Part shown: positions 1-7,125 of the stretch, one piece after another
How the letters are laid out: every line of letters begins with the position of its first letter
How positions within the stretch are numbered: position 1 is the stretch's first letter
Assembly (NCBI GenBank): GCA_002284615.2
Contig: MU070060.1
Location: 38,312 to 50,508 of the forward strand
Reading direction: 5' to 3'
DNA length: 12,197 nt
Source of the DNA: Dunaliella salina
Lineage: Eukaryota; Chlorophyta; Chlorophyceae; Chlamydomonadales; Dunaliellaceae
Notes under the pieces: generated by a model
What the model was told of the DNA's origin: nothing
What the model saw: only the letters and a program-made list of their open reading frames with translations
Databases searched by the model: none
Position numbers and translations under genes: made by a program

Positions 1-41
<41 letters not shown>

Positions 42-48
42 GCGCGCG
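1..48. repeat. (CA)n microsatellite passing into (CG)n, at the window edge
   Basis: An uninterrupted CA tract runs from the first base to about 39 and passes directly into five CG units at 39-48. The tract is cut by the window edge, so its true length is unknown. CG units attached to a CA tract are less common than a pure CA run. Together with the TG tract at the far end this suggests that the window is a contig bounded by microsatellites. Confidence 0.95.
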
Positions 49-415
49 GTCAGCTTCCATACCATCGCAGGACGATTTGAATCGACGGGAAGACCAAGAG
101 TAGGCACACAACCACCACCGACCTGATCTGAGATCTTGGTGGCCACAAGGTGCGGGTGCTGTGGCATATGACGGGCTCTGCACAGCATGGGCAGCAAGAG
201 GGGGCAGCTCAAGCGACTTCAAACTCAGACGCGCCAACCGAAATGCATGTGTCTCACGTAGAAATAGATTCGTGTGCACAAGCCCAGGCTGGCATGCATG
301 CTGTGGTCATTCGGGCCAGGTTTTGCCAAAAACTGCCAAAAATACTAACTTGCATGCACGCGGCTCACAAAACAGGCTCTTGTGCGCAAGTCTCTCTGGC
401 ATGCACCCTAAGGTG
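49..415. other. Non-repeat flank with a weak 109-bp tandem duplication
   Basis: No convincing gene is seen. Segments near 241-300 and 349-410 resemble each other at a spacing of about 109 bp: both contain a TGCATG-like word, a CTCAC word, then GTGTGCACAAG or TGTGCGCAAG, then CTGGCATGCA. The block is rich in GCATGC words. Two overlapping plus-strand frames (150-416 and 161-526) are open, but they show no recognisable domain and their composition looks like repeat sequence. Confidence 0.4.
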
Positions 416-1020
416 AGCCCAGCAATGCTATGCCAAAAGGGAGGGAAAAAGGGAGGGCCCTGCAACCAGGCTGATACCTTGGGATTAGCCAAGCCTGTAT
501 CTGCATGCCTGAAACGGTGTGACTGAGTGGCAGACATGTACAGCTTTGCAACCTTTTCTTTTCCTTTCCAAAAAGGGAGGAGTTCTTTCCCCTCAGGAAT
601 CCGAGCAAACTGAACGTACAGAGTTGTCTGGATTGACTTAAGACGATTTTGCATCAAATCAAATTGAGAATGAGGCGTTGTAGGTGAGCCAGGGGCATTT
701 CCTGAGGCCTTTGAAGCCTTTCCCTTTGACGGTGGATACCCAAATGTATGTTTTGATCCGAAATCGCCCCAAAATTTGGTTTCCAGGTCAGTTTGTGTCA
801 GGCCTGCTCCTTCGGGAAAAAAAAATGGTGGTGAAAATGTGTTCTGGAGCGCTTCGAGCAAGAGCGCATCTGCCAGGCAAAATTGATGCAAGGCTGGATA
901 CCAGGCAATTGGTAACAATCTGATTTTGAGGCCTTGTGAAGTATGCCCTGCCCTTTGGGGGCCCAGATGTGGGTGTGCGCATCCCTGGTCCTTGACGGCT
1001 CGGTCAGAGCTGGGAGCTGT
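416..1020 (-). repeat. W1: copy of interspersed repeat family W (minus orientation)
   Basis: Read on the minus strand this matches 2568-3070 over almost its whole length. Shared landmarks in order are ACAGCTCCCAGCT, a GACCGAG word, TGGGCCCCCAAA, GCGCT(C/T)(A/T)TGC, a TTCACC run, the CACCTACA(A/T)C block, CAGTTTGCT, AACTCCTC and TTTTGGCATAGCAT. W1 is longer because of an extra segment at its left end (433-567). A 244-codon frame (minus, 307-1041) runs through the whole copy, but W2 is similar in more than one frame and its matching frame stops early, so I treat W as non-coding or as a long-dead element. Confidence 0.75.
433..580 (-). mobile_element. Insertion of about 135 bp inside W1, flanked by short direct repeats
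   Basis: Compared with W2, W1 carries extra DNA between its CTCCCTTTTTGG and TTTTGGCATAGCAT landmarks. On the plus strand the extra segment lies between CCAAAAGGGAGGG (433-445) and CCAAAAAGGGAGG (568-580), which look like a target-site duplication of 12-13 bp. The insert has no ORF. It includes GGCAGACATGT, also seen beside the 173-bp tandem repeat near 4694, so it may itself belong to a repeat family. The alternative is a deletion in W2 by recombination between the two short repeats. Confidence 0.45.
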
Positions 1021-1505
1021 AGTAACAAGGGATGTGAGCACACTGCCCCAGACCCAGCCTTGACTCCAGCAGGTTCATGTTCAGTGGCATCGAACGGCGG
1101 TATGCAGTTGCATTTGTCTTTCTTCTGTAGATGAACCTCCGTCCTCTTTTTGTGCTCTACTTGGACCAAGCTTTTTTACATGGATATTCTGTTGGCTGGC
1201 AAGGACCAGTCACAGGCCGATCAGCCGAACAATCTGGCTGAAGGTCCCCTATTTAAATCTGTAAATCTGTAGATGTGTAACGGTGGTATGGCGACAAGCT
1301 CACTGCATGGCAGGCCAGGAATGTGGAGGGGACTGGGCAGCTCCAGCACATTCAGAGGGGACTATCTGAGGCCTGAAATCAGTTGTGTTTTGCATGCTCT
1401 TTGCATATGTGTCCCCAAACTGGAGAATTTCACCCTTGGCATCCTCTGGTAGCCTGTTTCATGTTTCTGAAATACAGGTTTCAAACTCCCCCGTTCGGAG
1501 GCCTC
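1021..1505. other. Intervening sequence without a recognised gene
   Basis: There is no supported coding region. The only local structure seen is a short tandem AAATCTGT pair near 1255-1270. A plus-strand frame starting at 1383 runs on into repeat X1 and is not credible as a gene. Confidence 0.4.
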
Positions 1506-1664
1506 TGCCTAATTAGCCGCGGCGTGGACCCCAGTTTTACCACCACACCTCCATATTTGACCACTCACTGCACCGCATTGGGTGATTTCTTAGTGGCACA
1601 GAGCCCTTGCAGCAAAAAATATCATTGCAAAAAAAATTGGAGTGAAAAGACCCAGTGGTTGGTG
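1506..1664 (+). repeat. X1: repeat family X, left terminal arm of the 1506-3261 element
   Basis: It begins with the 20-base word TGCCTAATTAGCCGCGGCGT, whose exact reverse complement ends X2 at 3242-3261. It continues with GGACCCCAGTTTT, ACCACC, CTCCATAT, TTGACCACTCACTGCACC, a GGGTGATTT word, AAATATCATTGC, an A run, and GGAGTGAAAAGACCCAGTGG. The same order of words occurs in X2, X3 and X4. No protein signature is seen. Confidence 0.8.
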
Positions 1665-2097
1665 TTATGTGGCGATTCAAGCCATCGTCCCCAAAAGCAC
1701 CAAGTAAGGATTAACGTGAGCCCCATGTGAGCTTTAACCCAGTCTGTCTAAGCACACAGGGCGACTTACACAAACCTAAGCGTATGCTCTGGTAGCTTGT
1801 AACGCCAGTTACAGTTCAGAGCTAAATCATCCCGATCAGATGAGGCGGCTGTGAGTGCAGCACTCTAAATGCAAAACAGGAGCAAATTTGGGCACATGCT
1901 CAGATAGCCCCTCTGACAAATTTCAGCGATTAATTAATTAAAACATCCCGTCATGGATCACCTGTTTGTGTTCATAGGTTGAAGAAACCCAGAGGGGGTC
2001 AACGGGCCTGTTTGCCAGACATGCTCTTCCTCACATTTCTCTTTCAAACCTGACATGCCATCCATTATAATTCATGATTACAATTTCCCAAAAGTGT
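1665..2097. other. Interior of the X1/X2 element, no gene seen
   Basis: No coding region is supported. A (TTAA)-rich word lies near 1931-1942. The segment CCAGAGGGGGTCAAC near 1989-2003 recurs inverted near 3378-3392, outside the element, as GTTGACCCCCTCTGG. Confidence 0.35.
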
Positions 2098-2232
2098 CAA
2101 AAATCAGAAGACCCCAGATCACTCTCCTGGCCTCAGATCACCCCAAAATGGCCTACAATTCCACCCTGGTGTAAATTTTCACTCCCAAAATCCTGTATTG
2201 GCAACCCTCATATATAGGGTTGGCACAAACGG
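2098..2232 (+). repeat. Y1: copy of repeat family Y (plus orientation)
   Basis: It matches the reverse complement of 6459-6584. The core at 2121-2143 is a perfect 23-bp match to 6541-6563 on the other strand, and includes CTCTCCTGGCCTCAGATCAC. Flanking words also agree: AATC(A/G)GA(A/G)G, a CCACCCTGG word, TTTTCACT(C/T)CCAAAAT, and AACCC(T/C)CATAT. No coding signature is seen. Confidence 0.75.
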
Positions 2233-2567
2233 TACAATTGCCGGGCCTGGGGCGGTGGTCCAGCAAATCGCACAATTTTGGTAGGGAAAAGCTGGGTTCT
2301 ATGCGAGAGGCACAGGGTGCACCGTCTAGGGAGTCGACTTTTTGTGACCAGCTTAACAATGTATATCCTTCTAAAATTATCAAAAAATTTCCTCTCTAAT
2401 GCAGCAGGCAAGCAGAAAATTCAAAATTTCAAGTGACAGCTGGGCTGTTCTGCCCGCCTGGGCCCTCCCTGTGGTAAGAGGTCAATGAAAAATGAAGTTT
2501 ATGTGTCCACCATAACAGTGCAGGGGCCAATTGGCGGGGCCCAGCGACAGTTGAGTCCATAGCCTTG
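2233..2567. other. Interior sequence between Y1 and W2, no gene seen
   Basis: The minus frames at 2153-2383 and 2208-2411 are short and overlap each other, with no recognisable domain. The segment contains GTGGTCCAGCAAATCGCACAA, which faintly recalls the GACCACC-TGCACCAAATTGG core of family X, but not well enough to call another copy. Confidence 0.35.
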
Positions 2568-3070
2568 ACAGCTCCCAGCTTTGACCGAGGGACGTGCACG
2601 CCTGCACCTGGGCCCCCAAACTTGGCATGGCATACTTAAACAACACACATAACAAGACTGCATATCCAGAATGTGGCCAGGGGCCAGGTGCTGCACATGC
2701 CTGCTTTCCAGGTTTGCACCATTTTTGCCGGGAAAAGCGCTCATGCTCTATGCGCTTTGGGACCCTTTTTCACCCCCTGTTCCCCCCGTTTTTCCACTCC
2801 AGTGGGTAAGGCTTGACATAAAACCTTCCTGGGAGCCAAAAGATGGGGCAAACACAGGTCAAAACATGCACTTTGGCACCCACTTCCCAGGTCATGTTGG
2901 CCTAAAATGCCTCAAAAAGCTCCCGCGGCTCGCCTACATCACCTCATCCCCATATTTTTTGATGCAGAATTGTCATTAGTATTAATCCTGACCTACTCTG
3001 CATATTCAGTTTGCTTGAAATCCTGTGGGGCAAGAACTCCTCACTTTTTGGCATAGCATGCATGGGCTAA
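2568..3070 (+). repeat. W2: copy of repeat family W (plus orientation)
   Basis: This is the second W copy, opposite in orientation to W1. It starts with ACAGCTCCCAGCTTTGACCG and ends with TTTTTGGCATAGCATGCATG, abutting X2. It lacks the 135-bp segment present in W1 and is therefore the better guide to the unbroken family. A 102-codon plus-strand frame (2671-2979) covers part of it, but this frame and a competing one (2594-2809) each resemble different W1 frames. That points to nucleotide-level homology without a conserved protein. Confidence 0.75.
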
Positions 3071-3079
3071 CTCCGAGGT

Positions 3080-3261
3080 AAATGGCTGAAATCCTGTATC
3101 TCAACAACCACTGGGCCTTTTTACTCCATTTTTTTTGCAATGATATTCTTTTGATATATGGACCTCAAATTACTTAAAATCACCCAATATGGTGGTCTGG
3201 CTGGTCTAATATGAACAGCTGGGTGTCAAGAACTTGGGTTAACGCCGCGGCTAATTAGGCA
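3080..3261 (-). repeat. X2: repeat family X, right terminal arm of the 1506-3261 element
   Basis: Read on the minus strand it starts with the same 20 bases as X1 and continues with an AACCCAAG word, GACCACCATATTGGGTGATTTT, TATCATTGC, an A run, ATGGAGT, GGCCCAGTGGTTGTTGAGAT and TTTCAGCCATTTACC. This last part agrees better with X4 (6890-7125) than with X1, so X1 is truncated or diverged at its inner end. X2 abuts W2 with almost no spacer. Confidence 0.8.
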
Positions 3262-3661
3262 CGTGCGCCGGCACTGGCACCTCTGGAACTCTAGTGCTAG
3301 AGAAAGGAAGTTTGAAAGGCGCCATTGCAGATAAACGATTACGTGGAGCATGCAAACACTGGCTGGTTTTGGGCCTCAGTTGACCCCCTCTGGAAGGAAT
3401 GGATTCTGGGTAACGTACACAGTTTGGCAGACTGTAATAATTTGGTGTAACTAGATAGCGTACACAGTTTGGCAGACTGTAATGATTTGGTACAATATTG
3501 TGGGCAACTTTATTCATGTTCTGAAAAATATTTAGTTTTTCAATGTATTTTACAATGTGTATAAAGTCCAAGCGCACCATTAATGAAATGTACCCTCAAA
3601 ACGTTCAGTGGTGAAAACCTACATCCTTTCACTCATTTTCAATCAAAAATTGAATTCCAAA
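3262..3661. other. Sequence with a 45-bp tandem duplication, otherwise no gene
   Basis: Apart from the tandem pair at 3414-3499 nothing is recognised. A minus frame of 109 codons (3251-3580) simply translates the duplication into two nearly identical 15-residue units. GC content falls noticeably after about 3500. Confidence 0.35.
3414..3499. repeat. 45-bp tandem duplication
   Basis: The word CGTACACAGTTTGGCAGACT occurs at 3414 and again at 3459, and the match continues through GTAAT(A/G)ATTTGGT. The period is 45 bp, and about 1.8 units are present with very few differences, so the duplication is recent compared with the dispersed repeats around it. Confidence 0.85.
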
Positions 3662-3762
3662 GTTTGGATTGTATTTTCCCTAATTGGCAGTAGAACTTCC
3701 CGGTGATACTAAGTTTTTTGCATCATAAGGAATCCTTATAATCCAAACAACTTAGTATCACC
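3662..3762. repeat. Two interlocking inverted repeats (A-B-A'-B' order)
   Basis: GTTTGGATT (3662-3670) pairs with AATCCAAAC (3740-3748), and GGTGATACTAAGTT (3702-3715) pairs with AACTTAGTATCACC (3749-3762). Both pairs are perfect. Because the partners alternate instead of nesting, a transcript could fold only as a pseudoknot or as one of two competing hairpins. A small palindrome, AAGGAATCCTT (3728-3738), lies between them. No function is known to me. Confidence 0.7.
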
Positions 3763-4038
3763 AGAAAAAAAATGTGGAAACGATTTTGAAAAGATGTGGA
3801 ACACAAAATGAAAAAAGTACCAACTTATAAAGCATTTGTTCATAATCTTATAGATTTCAATGCACTTGAAAGAAAGAGAATGTGATAATCGGTAATGTGC
3901 CTTGTCCCTCAAACTGTTTACCACAAGAAGAGTCAATTGAAAGGCTCTAAATTCTTGGTAATTGTGATATTAACCTCCATATTAAAGCAATACTTTTGTT
4001 CAATTGGTATTTAGATGGAAATGAAGCTTTTTGACCGA
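3763..4038. other. AT-rich segment, no gene seen
   Basis: This is low-GC sequence with A and T runs. A 66-codon minus frame (3736-3936) is open but has no recognisable motif. Confidence 0.35.
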
Positions 4039-4912
4039 GGTTCTCCTTGCGGCTGGACCCCCCCTTCCAGTGTCATTGTGGCATGTGCACTGTTGGCATG
4101 CGAGTCTGTGTGCCCTGAGTATACCAAACATAACCAAACATGTCCCAAGCATTGAGATAGGCTGAAAAGTTGGGATGTGGAGGTGCCCTGGGTGGCTCAA
4201 AGGCTGTTTTGCACCCATTTTGGCTGAAAAAAGTGGATTTTTGAAATTGCACCCAACGACAAGCGCTTCTGCATTTAAGCTGCTGTTAGGTCGTCTAATC
4301 GTGCTGCGGAGTCAGATTTTGCCGGGGGGCACTGGGGGAGCGTGCAGGTGGGGTGACCTGTCGGGACAGATATGGGCGCGGAAGGGAAGGACCCCCATCA
4401 GCTCGCACGTGCTGCCGGGATGCACTCCCAACTTGGCACAGAATTGGGGACAACGATAATGCTCCTAACAAAACTTGAATGGGGTCAATCGGTGGCCTGG
4501 CTGGAAATTGGCACACCGATTCATAGGTAGACAGGTGCATTTTTGGCACCTTTTTGCACGTTTTGCTATCAAGCTCAGCCAGGCAGGGCTGGATCTCAAC
4601 CAGCTCCGCACCAGAGTTGGGGGCAATGATGATGCTCCTAACAAAACTTGAATGGGGTCAATCGGTGGCCTGGCTGGAAATTGGCACACCGATTGGCAGA
4701 CATGTGCTCTTCATGTCCTCATCTTTTTTCCTGTTGGCTACACACTGCACCCCAAGGCGTCCTTTTAGCACCTACTTTGTAGATCAAATTATAAGCTATC
4801 CAACGCATTCTTTAAGTCCTGGAATAATGCAGTAACGGGAAAGATATGTTGTTGAAAGCTTAATGATATTCATTTGCCTCGGCAGGGGGGGGTCCAGCCG
4901 CGGGGAGAATCC
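4039..4912. mobile_element. 0.87-kb block bounded by imperfect terminal inverted repeats
   Basis: The left end, 4039-4068, is GGTTCTCC...GGCTGGACCCCCCCTTCC. Its reverse complement matches the right end, 4881-4912, through a GG(A/C)A word, a run of 7 or 8 G, TCCAGCCGC, two purines and GGAGAA. About 26 of 31 positions agree. Both flanks are AT-rich while much of the interior is GC-richer. The interior contains the 173-bp tandem pair and no transposase. No clear target-site duplication was found, so the match may only reflect two related repeat fragments. Confidence 0.35.
4412..4740. repeat. 173-bp tandem duplication (two units)
   Basis: Bases 4444-4521 and 4617-4694 are nearly identical at an offset of exactly 173: TTGGGG, CAA, GAT, then GCTCCTAACAAAACTTGAAT, a GGGGTCAATCGG word, TGGCCTGGCTGG and AAATTGGCACACCGATT. 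Weaker similarity extends both ways (GGAT...CTC...GCACCAGA before, G(T/C)AGACA(G/T)GTGC after). This shows a tandem copy with one well-conserved core. No protein is implied. Confidence 0.85.
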
Positions 4913-5231
4913 CATGTTGAAAACAAAACTTGTGGATGGTGTAAAATTAGCGGGACTTGCGAGCAAATTTGCTATGATTCCAAAGCAAATTAAAAATTCT
5001 GAAGGAAGGTCTGTTATGTCAATAAAACGCAAGAGGTGTGTTACACATTGTATTTTGAAGTTTTTCGGCATCAAAACAAATGTTATCAATACAAATGCTT
5101 TGCTACGATATAATTGACTTGGCTACTCTTTCAATCATGTCTTGTTCATCATTCTTTTTTTGTCATAGCTTTTCCTTTCAAAAATATCATAATCATCTTC
5201 TTTGTCATTATCATCGCCATTGTCGTCATAG
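4913..5231. other. AT-rich flank leading into the TCA microsatellite
   Basis: No gene is supported. Plus frames at 4863-5117 and 5080-5352 and a minus frame at 4796-5089 are open mainly because of low complexity. Imperfect (CAT)n-like sequence starts near 5205. Confidence 0.35.
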
Positions 5232-5265
<34 letters not shown>

Positions 5266-5275
5266 TATCATCATC
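5232..5275. repeat. (TCA)n trinucleotide microsatellite
   Basis: An almost pure TCA tract with one TTA interruption near 5264-5266. In different frames it gives poly-Ile, poly-His or poly-Met strings, so long open frames here are artefacts. It directly precedes the left arm of fold-back unit Z. Confidence 0.9.
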
Positions 5276-5299
5276 AACACTACCATCACTTTAGGTATT

Positions 5300-5780
5300 G
5301 CTGGTCTGGTTCCCAACGTCACTTCCAGGGTCAAAAAAGGCCAAGATTTTGATTTCCAAAAACCAAAAATGGGTATCAAAAATGGTATTGTTGCCAAATT
5401 GGGAAAATGTGTGAGGCGGGCTCTTCTACAGTTGAAGCGCTACAGCGACCCCTCCAATCTGCTCTCCACACAAGCAAGATTTCAAGCACCCATGCTCCCT
5501 TTCCCATCGGCCGCGTGTATTCAGACGCACACCAGCTTGCACTGGATACGGTCAACGCACCCCGTCCACTCATCCAATTCCCCCCTGACCCCTACAAGCC
5601 TGAGCACGTTGACCATCAGCGATCGGGGACCACTGTAGCGCTCCAATTGGAGAAGAGCCTGCCTCGCACGCTTTCTCCATTTTGGCAACAATTCCATTTT
5701 CGATTTCCATTTTTGGTTTTTGAAAATCAAACATTTTGGCCTTTTACCGACCCTGAAAGTGACACTGAAAATCGGACCAG
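5300..5780. mobile_element. Z: fold-back unit with arms of about 150 bp and a 173-bp loop
   Basis: The left arm (5300-5451) and the reverse complement of the right arm (5625-5780) agree at roughly 80% of positions by eye. Shared words in order are CTGGTC, GTCACTT(C/T)CAGGGTC, AAAGGCCAA, TTTGATTT(C/T)CAAAAACCAAAA, ATGG, AAAATGG(T/A)ATTGTTGCCAAA, GGCTCTTCT, and GCGCTACAG. The loop (5452-5624) is not repeated elsewhere in the window. A peptide similar to RALLQL(K/E)RYS can be read outward from each arm, but stops and lack of any domain argue against a gene. It could extrude as a cruciform or give a hairpin RNA. Confidence 0.75.
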
Positions 5781-6062
5781 CCATGTTCATCACCTCTGCT
5801 AATTCGTCATTGAACATTGGTACATTTTCAGGAATCTACTGTTTACAATTGATATATTCTACAATGATTTGAAGGATCGATCAGTTTAAACACCATTTTT
5901 AAAATTATTTCCTTTAAACGCGAAGTTTTTTACAGGACATTCTGGAATGGTTAATTTTGCATAAATTTTGTCACTATGTTTGGTGTATGATAAAGCACAA
6001 ACATTTTTTTTACACCTTTGCGCATAGACCATCTATCAATTCCTTCAATTGGTCACGTTTTT
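5781..6062. other. AT-rich spacer, no gene seen
   Basis: Low-GC sequence between Z and the P/X block, with no supported ORF or recognised repeat. Confidence 0.35.
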
Positions 6063-6128
6063 CCAGAAGGGCATCGGGGACCCCATATGGGTGTACTTTT
6101 CAAATGTTCCCAGAGCAAGAGGCCCCTT
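6063..6128 (+). repeat. P1: copy of repeat family P
   Basis: It resembles 6615-6682 on the same strand: CAGA(A)GG, GACCCCATATGGGTGTACTT against GGCCCCAAATAGAGGTCCTT, then TTT(C/G)AAATGTTCCC and GG(C)CCC. Similarity is about two thirds by eye. P1 lies about 80 bp upstream of X3, and P2 about 210 bp upstream of X4, so a P-X module seems to be duplicated. Confidence 0.5.
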
Positions 6129-6204
6129 GTTAGCAATTGCCAGGCTTTGAACCAACATGTGAGTCACCCAAGCTTTAATATTGCCAGTTGGGGCCAACAA
6201 GCAC

Positions 6205-6412
6205 AATCGGCAGCAGCGTGAACCCTAGTTTTTACCACCAAATCTCCATTCCGGACCACCTGCTGCACCAAATTGGAATTTTTTTTGTGATTTGGTGTCC
6301 TTGCTTCTAAGTAATATTACTGCAAAAAAATGGAGTGAAAAGACCCAGTGGTTGGTCAGATACAAAATTTAGCTTTATCTCTTGTAGTAATTGCAGCACA
6401 GGGAGTGCCAAA
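6205..6412 (+). repeat. X3: copy of repeat family X
   Basis: It begins near GGCAGCAGCGTGAACCCTAG, a diverged form of the X1 end, and continues with TTTTTACCACCAAATCTCCAT, GACCACCTGCTGCACCAAATTGG, an A run, ATGGAGTGAAAAGACCCAGTGG, TTGGTCAGATAC, GCAGCACAGGG and GCCAAAAAGGT. It is in the same orientation as X4 and has no inverted partner of its own nearby. Confidence 0.75.
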
Positions 6413-6458
6413 AAGGTCAATTCTTGACCTCCGTTCTCTCCATTATTTGAGTAAACAG

Positions 6459-6584
6459 GATGTTGGCAAACATATGGGGGTTACAAAAACATAATTTTGG
6501 AAGTGAAAATGGCCCCAGGGTGGAGCTGTGGACCTTTCTTGGGTGATCTGAGGCCAGGAGAGTATTCTGGGGACCTCCGATTTT
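6459..6584 (-). repeat. Y2: copy of repeat family Y (minus orientation)
   Basis: Reverse-complement match to 2098-2232, with a perfect 23-bp core at 6541-6563. It lies some 45 bp downstream of X3. Small minus frames (6417-6605 and 6481-6690) cross it but do not correspond to any frame kept in Y1. Confidence 0.75.
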
Positions 6585-6614
6585 CATGAATTGTTCGATG
6601 AGCATGATACTTTA

Positions 6615-6682
6615 TCAGAGGTGGGTGACGAAGGCCCCAAATAGAGGTCCTTTTGAAATGTTCCCTTACCATGGTGGCCCCA
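6615..6682 (+). repeat. P2: copy of repeat family P
   Basis: Second P copy (see P1 at 6063-6128). Its first 18 or so bases are also found inverted at 7381-7400, where TTCGTCGCCCACCTCTGATA is the reverse complement of 6613-6632 with a single mismatch. That suggests a third, partial and inverted P fragment. Confidence 0.5.
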
Positions 6683-6768
6683 CTTTGCACTTTTTGTGCT
6701 TAGCATCAAATGGCGCTTGTAAACCCTACCCTTAGCTCCTGAGTTTGAAAAGTGCAAAGTGGGGCCAC
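6674..6768. repeat. Perfect 21-bp inverted repeat with a 53-bp loop
   Basis: GTGGCCCCACTTTGCACTTT at 6674 onward is exactly complementary to 6748-6768 over 21 bp. The stem is free of mismatches although the surrounding repeats are strongly diverged, so it is either recent or maintained. The loop (6695-6747) has no ORF. It lies between Y2 and X4. Confidence 0.85.
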
Positions 6769-6889
6769 TTCTGCTATTTGCAAGAACGTGAACTACTCAG
6801 TTCTCTGTCCAACAGTAGAACTGAGGTTCTTGGAGGCGAGTGAGATTGTGTGATAGTTCCCTTATTGCTGCTGATGCATCTTTTCCTTT

Positions 6890-7125
6890 CTCGCCCTTGA
6901 ACGAGCCGGAAGAGAACCCTAATTTTCACCACCAAAACTCCATATCTGACCACCCACTGCACCAAATTGGGTGATTTTTGGTGATTTGTAGTCCTTGTAC
7001 CAAAAAAAATATCATTGCAAAAAAAATGGAGTGAAAAGACCCAGTGGTTGGTGAGATACAGAATTTCAGCCATTTCCCTTAGAGAAATGGCAGCACAGGG
7101 GTTGCCAAAAAGGTGAAAAATCAAC
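6890..7125 (+). repeat. X4: longest copy of repeat family X
   Basis: It contains GAGCCGGAAGAGAACCCTAA, TTTTCACCACCAAAACTCCATA, TGACCACCCACTGCACCAAA, TTGGGTGATTTTTGGTGATT, a GTCCTTGTACC word, ATATCATTGC, an A run, ATGGAGTGAAAAGACCCAGT, GGTTGGTGAGATACAGAATTT, CAGCCATTT, GCAGCACAGGG and GCCAAAAAGGTGAAAAATC. It is the most complete copy and the best query for the family. A 116-codon minus frame (6774-7124) spans it, with no domain seen and no counterpart in the other copies. Confidence 0.75.

Larger units (their letters stand above)
1506..3261. mobile_element. Candidate 1.76-kb element with long terminal inverted repeats (X1/X2)
   Basis: X1 (1506-1664) and X2 (3080-3261) are inverted copies of one another, about 160-180 bp each. 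Their outermost 20 bases are exact reverse complements (1506-1525 and 3242-3261). The interior holds one copy each of families Y (2098-2232) and W (2568-3070) but no transposase-like ORF. I see no target-site duplication: the flanks are GGAGGCCTC on the left and CGTGCGCCG on the right. It could be a non-autonomous fold-back or MITE-like element, or two X copies that landed in opposite orientation. Confidence 0.5.

Noticed and set aside
307..1041. 244-codon minus-strand ORF, the longest in the window
   Set aside because: It coincides with repeat W1 and crosses the nested insertion. The W2 copy does not keep the same frame, and no domain, signal or splice support is seen.
1989..3392. Inverted CCAGAGGGGGTCAAC pair as the ends of an element
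   Set aside because: The match is short (about 15 bp), only one partner lies inside the X1/X2 element, and no similarity extends beyond it.
5080..5638. Plus frames with poly-His or poly-Ile, and a minus frame with poly-Met
   Set aside because: They are generated by the TCA microsatellite and then run into the Z fold-back arm.
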